Positions 44,613-55,483 of a DNA stretch of 64,000 nt are shown in pieces (position 1 is the stretch's first letter; each line of letters opens with the position of its first letter). The stretch covers positions 4,340,001-4,404,000 of the forward strand of contig CAUWAG010000007.1 of the NCBI GenBank assembly GCA_963556695.1. Reading direction: 5' to 3'. Source of the DNA: Anthostomella pinea. Its lineage: Eukaryota; Ascomycota; Sordariomycetes; Xylariales; Xylariaceae. The position numbers were made by a program, and so were the translations under genes. A model generated the notes under the pieces. That model did no database searches. It worked only from the letters and a program-made list of their open reading frames with translations, and was not told where the DNA came from.

Positions 44613-45203
44613 TTATGGCTTGTAACCGATCCTCGAGGTCTGCATTTGCCAAATTGATGTAGTATTGGCGACGACTCGACGATGTTTTGATTCGCGTTGT
44701 TTCTGGCGTCGAAAGATCCACCGCCCGAAAACCATCATGAACGCCATCACCTTCCACTCTTCGGTGACTGTGGCCAGGAACTTGAATCTCAGGGCCTGTT
44801 GCGTTGCGGGATCTCCCTTCGCGCACACTGCTACCACGTTCATTCCGTCGCTCGACTGTGGAATTTCCGAGAGCGGCCGCGGTTCAGGCGTCATATGAAC
44901 CAGCTTGTATTCTCTACGAGACCATCCCAAACCCTGGACTTCCACGCTGGAGCTGCGTCTCAATCCGAAGGTCTGGTCTTCTCCCTTGATGTTCATCGTG
45001 AGCTCGAGCATGTTGTGTCTCCCATGCTTATGTCTAGACTTATGGCGGACTTCGATGAAGTTGAAGGGCGGTGGCATTTCGATGCATAGGTCCCGATGTC
45101 GCTTCATGCTCAAGGCAGCCCCGGGCAACGATTTCGCGTTTGGACCAGTGTGAAGTAAGCAACTGGGTACTGGCGAACCTTTCATCGATTCGATGTAGTA
45201 CAT
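44613..45203 (-). CDS. tubby C-terminal-like / LURP-one-like domain protein (partial model)
   Basis: The frame from ATG 45203 gives 196 aa. The stretch MSMKRHRDLC-like through SRREYKLVHMTPE resembles fungal proteins with a tubby/LURP-one beta-barrel: a lipid-associated fold whose function in moulds is unknown. Recognisable parts are EDQTFGLRRSSSVEVQGLGW, SRREYKLV, MNVVAVCA, and a helical hydrophobic end EWKVMAFMMVFGRWIFRRQ. The same frame stays open upstream to 45419 with coding-like residues (FDVYHDGVNHGWIGQG) but no ATG, so a 5' exon is likely. Family assignment is tentative. Confidence 0.5.
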   Translation of the reverse strand: MYYIESMKGSPVPSCLLHTGPNAKSLPGAALSMKRHRDLCIEMPPPFNFIEVRHKSRHKHGRHNMLELTMNIKGEDQTFGLRRSSSVEVQGLGWSRREYKLVHMTPEPRPLSEIPQSSDGMNVVAVCAKGDPATQQALRFKFLATVTEEWKVMAFMMVFGRWIFRRQKQRESKHRRVVANTTSIWQMQTSRIGYKP

Positions 45204-47267
45204 TGGCCTGTACTGCCCTTGCCCGATCCAGCCGTGATTTACGCCATCGTGATAGACGTCGAACGCTGTCGGTAGGGTTTCATGGCCCCATGGCCCCAGA
45301 CACTGGCCGGGAACGCGTGGAGAGGTCCATCTGGTTGAGCTTGGGCATCCCCACCTAGCCAAAGATCGATCATTGCGCAGCTGGCATGCGCGGATGGCCG
45401 AATGGAAACAGTCTCCCAAGACGAAGGTTGATGTTATGATAGTAATAAGGTATACTGTAGGTAGGAGATCGGCAGCTCACATAATATGCGTACCTGCAGA
45501 GGTAAGCAAGGTAGGCTGGAGGAAGAATGGTGGAGCAGGTAGACAGTTGAAGAAGTGAGTGTCACAAATCAATCTACCCGGTATAGTCTTCAATTCTGAG
45601 CCCGATCGCGTCCGGCGCAAACCCATCAAGGCATGTACGCATGGAAACTGCCACATACTTACTTCAGGGTTGCTTCCTGAGCGTGGTTGAGAGAAGGGAA
45701 GGATCCAATGAGGGCGACGACGAAGATTGCCTGCACGGTGGAGATAGGGGTAATCAAGTCTGCGAGAACTCATGGACGACGAAATTCGCTTAAGGTATGT
45801 AAAGTAAGTACATACCAGATGCGATTCAAGCCAGGGCATGGCCATGGCCAGCAGTTCCAGTATCTTCACAGTTTGCGATGATATTACTTCCCCCCGGATC
45901 CATCGACACAATGATGGGATGACATCAACGATATTGTAGGCGACATGACTAGCAAGCCAACAACCGTTTCGAGACGAAGCTTACCCTTGCAACGTTGATG
46001 GAACGTTTCCAAGCGTCCGTCGAGTCATTGAGGGTGACGGATTTGATGTGCATTTGTTGTGATACCATCTTTAACCCGACACAGCCGGAGTGGATTTGTC
46101 CTGCCTCGAAATGATACGGTACCCCATTCGCTGGGCGAGTCGCTCTCCTACTGACATATCGAAGTACATGAAGAGGCCGTGTCTTGAGGACCTGAGCCTG
46201 CCGAGCATCGCGAAGCCGCTCACGAAGGACTGCTCGACGGACTGCTCGACTTGTGTCAGCGTTGCGGGCATTGGCTACGGCTCGCAGCCGCTGGACGAGT
46301 TCATCTTTGACGTCGATGCTGATGGCAGGGTTACTGGAGTTGAGAATGCGGCTCTTCGGAATAGGTTGGACAAAGCGACGCTATACCGGGAGGTTCTGGG
46401 TCCGTACTGGCCAGAGCCCTATTCTTATTATTATACTTCAGCACTGTTAGGGTTGCCGTCAGGTAACAGTACTCTGCATTCTCCGAGGGGGCAGACAAAC
46501 CAGTGGCAGGGTGCAGGGGTGCAGGGGTGCAGGTGAGCCTGTGGTCTAGACCTGTGCTGTGGGCCGTGAGCTAACGATCGGTGATCCGTGATCGGCAAGA
46601 TCAACGCCCCTAAATGAGCCAATGAGATGCACGTGGTGAGTGGTGTTCCTTGCCCACACTTTGACGTTGTACACTGTGCTAGATACCTGCACTCCCTGAT
46701 TACACAGTGTAGGTAGTGCTTACTTGACATGCTTAACAGTCTGAAGGTAAGGTACCGTATGTATCTCAACGTGCGCTTCGCTTGTCGCTGGCACTGACCC
46801 AGCAGTGGAATGTCAATGGAATGCAAGATGCAAGGGCGGGCAAATACAACAATTCGATACGCTAAAACGCGAAAGTAGGCTGGCGCTGCTCAATTCATGA
46901 AATCCCCATGCCGCATGCCGCATGCCGCCGCCGCCGCCGCCTCCAGCCCCTCCAGCTCTTCCCCTTCATCAGCCCTTCTGCCCTTGCACACATTCACATT
47001 TCGCCATGTATGCGCTGCGCTGGGTGGTGTAGAAGATAGCCACGTAGCTTACCTACCTAGGCACCTGGGCATTCTACACGTTGGGTTGTCATCGCGGGGC
47101 CGTCTATATCCAGCTTCAACACTTTAAAATCGCCCTCAGCCCTTACTTACAGGCCTAGCCAACCCGCCACCCGCAGCTCGCAGCTCGCAGCTCGCCACGT
47201 ACAGCCTGAACCCTCGTTTGTCCGACGACAGTGCACCCGGCGATCTTAGACCGGCGGACAGGCTGTC
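45204..47267. other. mostly unassigned region with two weak gene candidates
   Basis: On the minus strand, an ATG at 46068 opens MHIKSVTLNDSTDAWKRS and meets a GTAAGC donor near 45986. A further exon-like piece at about 45663-45734 (AIFVVALIGSFPSLNHAQE) is bounded by GTGCAG and GTAAGT. The product is unknown and the model is incomplete. On the plus strand, 46111-46536 is an open frame (listed separately). The rest includes the histidine kinase promoter, with direct CCGCATG repeats at 46911-46926. Confidence 0.3.
46111..46536 (+). CDS. hypothetical ORF
   Basis: A 141-aa frame from ATG (MIRYPIRWASRSPTDISKYM). The middle (PLDEFIFDVDADGRVTGVEN, then YREVLGPYWPEPYSYYYTS) has balanced, coding-like composition, but no family is recognised and the C terminus becomes Gly/Gln-rich repeat sequence. 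The ORF sits head-to-head with a possible spliced minus-strand gene starting at 46068. It may not be expressed. Confidence 0.25.
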   Translation: MIRYPIRWASRSPTDISKYMKRPCLEDLSLPSIAKPLTKDCSTDCSTCVSVAGIGYGSQPLDEFIFDVDADGRVTGVENAALRNRLDKATLYREVLGPYWPEPYSYYYTSALLGLPSGNSTLHSPRGQTNQWQGAGVQGCR

Positions 47268-50200
47268 ATGGTCAAGGCCGTCTCCGAGTCTGCGCGGGAG
47301 CGGGAGACGCTCAGGTGTGTCCGTCCTGCCTACCTTACCTTTCACGCGCACTCATCCTCATCCTCACCCATCCTCATCCCCATCCACATTCCGTACACGA
47401 TCGACGACTGGCATGTGAACAGTAGATCTGGATCTGACATGACTGCCAACCTGCAAGATACGAAGCTGCCAGCATCGCCGCCACCTCCCTCTTCGACCCG
47501 GCGCCGTCTCCGTTCCCATCTTCATCTCCGTCTTCGTCTTCACGCACCGCAGACTCGGCCTACACTCCCGATCCCATCCTAACCGCGGTCGCCCAACTCG
47601 CTGTCCTGAGGCTGAGTGCGTCACGCGCCTACGTATCCTTCTTCGACAAGAAGTATCAGTACATCCTAGCCGAAGCCACCCAGTCGTCGTCGATCCGCCA
47701 CAACCAGCCCGACCATGGAGAGTGTCACCTCCGTGGGAAGGCTTTGCCCCGGTCCGACACCATCTGCGAAAATGTTCTCCTCCAGACCAATGACCAAGAG
47801 GACGAAGCTTCACCCCAAGGGTCCGACGCTGCCCTCCCTATCTCCATCTTCTCGGACCTGGCAGCCGAATCTCGCTTTTCTTGCGCCAACAACGTTCTCG
47901 CCCAGCCCGACTTGCGCTTCTACGCCGGTATCCCAATCAGGTCCCCTCGGGGCGTCAACATCGGCGTGTTCGCCGTACTGGACATGGAACCGAGAACTGA
48001 GCTTCAACCCGAAATCCTCCACTTTCTGCGGGACATGTCCTCCACCGTTACAAGTCACCTCGAGATGAAGCAGACACACGCCAGCTTGAAACGTAACGAG
48101 CGCATGGTTCGCGGTCTGGGAAGCTTTGTCGAAGGCGCCGGTAGCATGTCTTTTAAAGAGGATGTCTCCAACATGACCTCTTTTCAAGATTCTGGCGCTG
48201 AGGGCTCCCTCAATGTCCACCAACAGAACCTGCAGGATCAACAGCAGGGTCAGGGGCAAGAGCGTCCTCCGGCCTCCGGCCTTTCCGCGCTTCCACTCGG
48301 CGCCTCGGAGTCGCCTTCATCTTCGGAAGAGGGACCTCGATCACCGGGATCCCCCCGGCCACCCAGGAGCCGTGACGCAGGTCAAGCGCCCGGAGTATCG
48401 CTATCGGCCTCGAGCATGGTGACATTCACAGCCGAAAATTCAGAGGACGAACACTTGTCCTCCATCAAGTCTATGTTCTCGAGGGCCGCCAACATCATCA
48501 GGGAGTCCATCGAGGTGGAAGGCGTCGTGTTCCTTGATGCGAGTATTGCGTCTTTTGGGGGGCTTGTAACCAACGACACTAGCACTAGCAGCTCTAGCCA
48601 CTCAAATCCCTCGTATTCGTCTAGCAGCGAAGAGAGCCTCATCGATCAACGCGACAGTGGTCAGGACAAGACGTGCAACATACTCGGATTTTCAACCTCC
48701 TCGGCGTCTAGTGTTGACTGCGATGCCGCTACCTCGTACCAAGGTAAAGTTCCCGAGAAGTTCCTCAAGACTTTGCTCCGACGTTATCCCCAGGGGAAGA
48801 TATTCAATTTCGATGAGGAAGGTTGCATGAGCTCAGGGGAGTCCTCGGAAGAAGACGTGCTGAAGCCTTCGGCTCCAGCAGACAGCAAAGCTTCCGATGA
48901 ATCCCCAGGCCATGAAGACTTAAAATCGCGGGTTCGCCTCGCGAGGCCGTGGTCCCGACGGAACGAGGGTATTTCTATTATCAAAATCCTCCCAGGCGCG
49001 AGGAGTGTCAGTATGCAGTCCCTGGTCTTCTTAACACACCACCCTTCTGCTTCAATTGGGGCCAAACCCGCATGCGCCGCACGCGAGGACCTTGGCATTG
49101 TCCGAGTCTTGTTGTGAGCATTCTGCATGGAGAATATATACTGATAATTTCGTAGTGGTAATTCCTCTGTGGGATTCTAACAAGGAGAGATGGTTCGCTG
49201 GCGGCCTCATCTGGACGTGCACCCCGTTCCGTGTGTTCACCAAGGAAGGGGAATTGAGTTATCTCCGAGCTTTCGGTACCACCATGGTATGTGTGATATT
49301 ATTTGACTCTGAATCCCCAGATCTTTGTCTCTCGATCGAGCTTGCAATTTACTTCTCTCTGTACTGTGCTGTAACTGACATTTTGTTAGTAAGTAACACC
49401 TTGCTATCGACACAAGCTGGCGGTGCCCGCCCGCTCGGCGTCTGTCAAGGAGGAGCGCAAGGCACAAAGGACTAACATGCAATCTTACAAATCAGTATGG
49501 CAGAAATTATGCGTCTCGAGGCAATGACCTATGACAAAGCAAAGACCGATATCCTGGGCTCTCTCAGTCACGAGTTGAGGTCGCCGCTACATGGAGTCAT
49601 AGCTGCAGCCGACTTGCTTCACGATACGACCCTAGATGCTTTTCAATGCGATGTTTTGCATTCAATGGAGTCTTGCGGCCGCACTCTTTTAGATGTCATG
49701 AACCATGTGAGTTCCGTCTCCTATCCTATGTGCCATCTCGTGATTTCTAACACGGGATGTACGAAGCTTCTCGATTACAGCAAGGTGAATACCTTCTTGC
49801 GTGATGAGAAAGGTAAGAGGCGAAGTGGGCGGATGACGCGGTCTGAAAAAGAAAATTCGTTCCGCTCCAACAGCCTGAAACTATCATCGCATGTACAGCT
49901 GGATGTTTTGACGGAAGAGAGTATCGACAGTGTGTTTGCAGGGCATATCTTCCAGAAGATGTCCATCGCCCAGCTCGGCAAACAGGACGATGGGCGCAAT
50001 TACGATACCAAGGTCATTCGACGATCGGACACGCTCGACGCAATCGAGAGCTTTGGTCATCAGACAGGAACGGCTAGCAACGTTCAGCTACGTCTCGGGC
50101 ATGTGTCTGTTTTCATTGACATCGTAAGTAGCATCTAAGGTACTCAAAACCCGCGTCTAATCGGAGTCGCCGCTGACTCCATATTCTCTAGGATCCGAGT

Positions 50201-51845
50201 ATTCCTTGGGACTTTCGTACACAACCAGGCGCCATTCGACGTTTAGTGTTGAACATTTTCGGCAATTCGCTGAGATATACAGAGCGAGGCTTTATCATAG
50301 TTGCATTGAAGCAGGAGACAACGCCGGCGAAACATCGCCAGACGACTACAAACCTCAAAATCATCGTAGCTGATTCGGGAAGAGGTATCAGTCCGCACTT
50401 TCTGCAACATAATATCTTCACGCCTTTTGCCCAGGAGGATCGACTCTCTCCTGGGACTGGGCTGGGGTTGAGCCTGGTCAAGCAGATTCTCAAGACCTTC
50501 AAAGGAACGGTCACTATCGAAAGCCGAGTCGGCACGGGTACCTGCATACAGATCTCACTTCCTATGCCCAAACGCATAGGTGAAACTGAAGTCGACCCAA
50601 GCTTTGAGGGACACAAGACCGCCCTGAAAGGCCTCCGCATATGTCTCGTGGGGCTTGACGAAACGCTGCATTCCAACTCAACATCGCTGCCAAGTCTGAA
50701 GCCCATGTCGGAGTCTGACTTGATGAGCAGTGTGTGTTCTGAGTGGCTCAAAATGCAGGTCATCACACTTGATGACCGAGATATCCGACCAGATGTGGTT
50801 ATCTGTGGTGAGGATGGATTGGACCAGCTTGTGGCCAATGTCAGACAGGAGCGTGGGTTTGCACCCATCGTTGTTATCTGCCGCGATGCCGTGACGGCTC
50901 ACGAGTACTCGACCACATTCCGACCCCCTGGCCCAAGGCGAATCCTCGAGTATATATCGCAACCGTAAGTTACCCATCAGTATAGGCTCTCATCTTTCTC
51001 AGTTGTTAACCCCGACTCTAGTGTTGGGCCACGGAAGCTGGCCAAGGTGCTGGTTACTGCCCTAAACCGCTGGATAGAAGTTGCGAAATCAGAGTTGCCA
51101 GCCTCAGCTGTGCCTGACTCTCCAATAGACGAAGCTCGCGTCCTACCTTCGGTCCTATCGAAATTACAAACGTCGGATCTTCCGGACGAGCCCGGTGGCA
51201 AGTCTGAAGGCCCTTCAGCAGACACCCAGCAAAGGGACGAAAGCACTGCTGAGCAAGTTCCTCCATCAGCCGGTGAAGATAGTGCACCGCAGTCTGATAC
51301 GATTTCTAGACTGTCATCACCATCCAACACCGACTCGGATATTGGCAAGACGGAATTTCTACTTGTAGACGATAACAGGATCAACCTTCAGGTTCGTCAT
51401 GGGTTAGCCAGTTTACACACTCTGCTAACTTTGGTTCTTAGATCCTTGCTTCATTTATGAAGAAACTCGAAAAGCCACACAGGACTGCGATGAACGGTTT
51501 CGAGGCTTTCAAGATATTCACCGCCGAACCCTCTCGCTACAGTTGCATTCTCATGGGTAAGTGTTATCGGATCCATGCTTGATGCCCATCGTATGAATGT
51601 CGTAGTCACTAACTTGGGCGATGCCAGATGTGTCTATGCCGGTCATGGACGGCCTAGAGGCTACGCGGCGTATTCGTGAAATAGAACGCACACGCAAACT
51701 CGCGCCGACGACCATCATTGCGCTCACAGGGCTGGCCTCCTCTAGCACACAGCAAGAGGCGTTTGCCAGTGGGATGGACCTCTTCCTGACGAAACCAGTA
51801 AAACTCAAAGACCTCCATACGAGACTTACCGAGAGGAACCTTTAA
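47268..51845 (+). CDS. GAF-domain hybrid sensor histidine kinase / response regulator
   Basis: Multistep phosphorelay sensor. Exons: 47268-47314, 47458-49010, 49156 to about 49286, about 49499-49706, 49767-50123, 50192-50964, 51022-51391, 51442-51556 and 51628-51845. The 3-4 junction is unsettled. The N-terminal GAF-type sensor has AQLAVLRLSASRAYVSFFD and RFYAGIPIRSPRGVNIGVFA, then a 230-residue Ser-rich linker and a second sensory stretch ending SVMVIPLWDSNKERWFAGG. The phosphoacceptor H box is SLSHELRSPLHG. The ATPase has N box IFGNSLRYTERG, G1 DSGRGIS and G2 GTGLGLSL. The C-terminal receiver has LLVDDNRINLQ, phospho-Asp in LMDVSMPVMDG (made by splicing) and Lys in FLTKPVKL. No membrane segment is seen, so it is probably cytosolic; the signal is unknown. 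Confidence 0.88.
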
Positions 51846-52815
51846 CCGGGCATGCGAGGGTTCGGGATACTCCCAGAGTCTGGAGTTGCTATGCATATAC
51901 TGAGCGTGTGGTGGTTGGCAGCACTGGGATGGGTCATGAAGATGACATAGACGGATACCATTGATTAGCAAGGTTATAGCAGCTTGGGGTCTCCAAGGGC
52001 TGTCGACCGCAGCGATGAGCAACGAAGTTGGGCAGCCGCGTTGTACATATTGGAGCTCTTGATTCACACGATGGGGAAACGAGGAGTACTCGACTAGACT
52101 AAACGATACACGATGATGAGTACTGCGCTCGGTCTTATTCCTGACTAACTTACAGTGCATGGGTTTCAAAAGGTACTGGACGTCAGCGTAGGCGCGCTTT
52201 TCAGACGATGTCCCCTATATCTCAGTCCGGTCACCCGCCTTCTGTTCTAGTGGATGTGTGAGCACTGGCGATACTGCATCTGGGCCGATGCTGTCATCAG
52301 CGCAAGCTGGGTCACGGATGAGGTCTGAGGTTGCCGACGGCAGTGTCCGCAACCTCGCCGTGCGACCACTAGCTGGCGTCATGCCCTGTGGGCGCATGTG
52401 CTGCCGTATCTACTGCGCTTCGGTAGAGCGGCACTGATACCTAAATATGTATACATGTATGTATAGGTAGGTATCTGGGCGGCACATGTTGAAAGGCACG
52501 CAAGCCACCGTGGCGTCAGGGAGGTGGCAGTGCACTGCATGTGATTAGGGGCCATTGGGGCATTTTGAGGCCACCTAGCCATCAACAAGACTTCACAACA
52601 ACAGAATCATCAAGATCAGCACTGAATACACGATGATCAACCATATGAACCATACATGCACTAGTTGACACCACAGGTACCTTGTGTCTGTGCCCGAGGA
52701 TGATACCCATAATGCGGCCTCGCCGCAGCCTTCTTGGGCATGATTATAACAACACTACGTTAGTTCGGATCTCGAGTGGCTTGACCCAATGACACCTTGA
52801 GGGTAGGTAAATTGA
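51846..52815. other. intergenic
   Basis: 3' flank of the histidine kinase and 5' flank of the F-box-like gene. A TATGTATA-type short repeat lies near 52446-52466. No gene was recognised. Confidence 0.4.
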
Positions 52816-54637
52816 ATGTTGGAGAGCTTGAGTCTTTTGATTAGAGTTCCTACTAGAGGGACACTGTCTCTCGGAGGACCAAGAGCCTTTAGAATGGCTC
52901 AAAACGCGTCGCCGAATGTTGTCGCGTCACCTTCAACCTCTTCCAAACACAGACATGGAGACAACGGCTTTCTGCGCAACATGACTTTGGCTCTCCTCTC
53001 TCTCCCGGTAGAGGTGCTCGAGCTCAGCCTCGAGCATATCGTCCCGGAAATCATCAAGACGGGCTCGCTGCGAGCGATCGACATCCGGCACAGGCAGCAA
53101 AGCGAGGCTCTCCGCCGGGCATCTTTGGCCTGCCGCCAGCTGAATCGCATCGCGACCCCTCTGCTCTACCGCCACCTCGCCATCGCCACGCCCGAACAAT
53201 GCGCTTCCCTGTTCCATACGCTGATCTGCACCCCGGCGCTGCGCCTGTACGGTCGCAGCTTTGCGTGCCTGGCTTTACTGAGAGCTGGATCACGTCAAGG
53301 CTACCGGGTGGTGACCAACCAGCTGTACCGTTATACGCAGCAATTTGTCAGCTATCATGATCAGTCCCTGGGCCTTTCCCTTGACAGCCTGGCGCAAGAG
53401 GTCTTGGACTGCATTGGTATTCGCTGTAACCAGCACGATCCAGCGACTCCTATGTGGGAGGCAGACCGCATGATCATTCCACGCGCCGTCATTGCCATAA
53501 TGCTGGTTTTGCCCTGCATAGAGGATTGCCTCTTGGAGCTTCCCGAATATAACCTGCCTATCGACGCGAATCTCAGCCTCTCAGCACTTGGGATCCCCCA
53601 CTGCTACCACCCCAGCTGGGGAGGTTTTGCGCTGAGCTCATTGCACACCCTCCGCCTCCAAGGCAACGCTTCTATTTCTATGGTTGGCGAGGTGGCGGAT
53701 CCCGTCATATGGGCCACTTCCGGCCCAGCTCTCCCCCGGATTCCCAACTTGCGAAACCTGGACCTCCTTTACGACGATCGCGTTTATGACCACGGTTACT
53801 GTGGTCCACCTATCTTCAATGGTCGAGCGCATCCCGGGTGTGTCTTCTCGGCTCTAAACCAGCTCCAACAACTTCGCCTAACAAAGAGCAGGGCAGCCCC
53901 TGCCCAAGTTGCCTGGTCTTTGAGCCGATGCAAATCCTTAACCAGCCTCACTTGGACCTTCAGACAAGCACTCTGGTGTATATATGCCAACACGAGCCTG
54001 GACGGAATTCTGGAAAAAGTGCGCGAGACTCTTCGGCACTTGCGAATCGAAAGTTTGACAGTTGGCTTCACCATAGGAGAGAAAGGTGCGGATCCGCCCC
54101 AGATCTACGAGTACAGTCATTGCATTATGGTCGAGTCGCTCTCCGCGTTTCCGTGCCTTGAGAGCATCGTCATCGATCTGATGACACTGCTGGAGCCCTC
54201 GCACCTCTACCGCATCCAGCAGAGAACTAACTGCAGACTGTCGGATCTGCTTCCACCCAACATCGAACGACTCGAGCTCATCGAGAAGTCTCTAGATGAC
54301 ACGTACGGCACGCCCAAATACAACACCTACCACGCCTCCGACCCTGCCGCTCAAGCCTTGCTCGCGGAACCCCTGAAACATTCAAAGATCCACGACCGAT
54401 GTCTTCATCTCGTCCTGTGGACCTTTGCCCGCACGTGCAACGTGGAGCAACCACGCCTCAGATCGTTCGTCTTCCAGGCCTTCAGGCCAGCGAGGAAGGT
54501 GAACCGAAGATGAAGACGAGCTTCGGAGCAGGGTGGCCATCAGCAATCTGACCCAACTGTTCGAAATGAGTGGAGTGGAACTCATCTGGCAGTGGGAGGC
54601 GGTCGAGGAGATTCCGGATAGGATATTCTGGCATTGA
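52816..54637 (+). CDS. F-box-like domain protein with apparent C-terminal frameshift
   Basis: Probable substrate adaptor of an SCF ubiquitin ligase. The unspliced frame 52816-54513 gives 565 aa. The F-box-like region is LLSLPVEVLELSLEHIV to LACRQLNRIATPLLYRHL (about residues 60-125), followed by leucine-rich, LRR-like sequence (LRNLDLLYDD, LNQLQQLRLTKS). The frame stops at 54513, but the neighbouring frame continues as coherent sequence to a stop at 54635-54637: DELRSRVAISNLTQLFEM then ELIWQWEAVEEIPD. One extra base near 54505-54512 explains this; a 33-bp intron would be too short and out of phase. The start could also be Met at 52894. Span includes the shifted tail. Confidence 0.75.
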
Positions 54638-55483
54638 GAGACAATTGGGAGACGTTCCGGCTGCACAGATTGCAATGCCTAATAAATGCTTCCACGGCGC
54701 CGTGCGAACAGATCGATTGGGCATTCTTTTGGGTATCCCATTTGATTCTTGGTGTTATCGCGAGTGTCGTACAATCCTGGGCAGGCAAAAAGTGGCTACT
54801 AAAGGAAGATATTGTTACGGTATTACATAATACCTCCACATATTTATGTACATATATACCTCTAGCTTCCCCTTTCTCTTCTGACCTTGCCTCTTCTTCC
54901 TTAGATATCGTTGAATCTCGATATTTCATCCCATCAGCCCTGACCAGCGCAGCTGCAGGCCTGATTGTCACAGATATACCTAGAGGCATTCGCTCAGCGA
55001 TGGCTTTTATCAGCTCACCTGGGCCACGCCGTCATTCCCAACAGTTATATGACCCCTCTGCGTAATTACTACCCGTCTCACCATACGGGTAACTATCAGC
55101 GTTCGAGCGCATGTCCATGCCCGTTCTCTATCCCAGCGCCTATTCCATCACACGCCGCCCTATTTCCACACACGCCTGGCGGAAACGCAAAGTGTTAGTT
55201 CTATGCTAGTCTTCCACATTCGAAGATGCAGGCCCCAAGATTGACAGCTAAAGTCTTCCATACATCCCTCGGCCAAAGTTGTACGCCTTCAAGGTTGCTA
55301 TGATCCGGTGCCTGTATTAAACACACCGAAATGACCACGGAGAATGGCCTGAGAAGTATAACTGCTTATTTCAGGGTGCTTATTCTACAGCTACTGAGGT
55401 TTCTTGATATTTACCGACATAGGCAAACGAATACTTCCAATATGTATGGTAATTGCACTTACGACGGGCCGAACGACCCAACC
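54638..55483. other. intergenic between convergent F-box-like and GH3 genes
   Basis: 3' flanks of both genes. Open frames here show no family traits. Confidence 0.4.
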
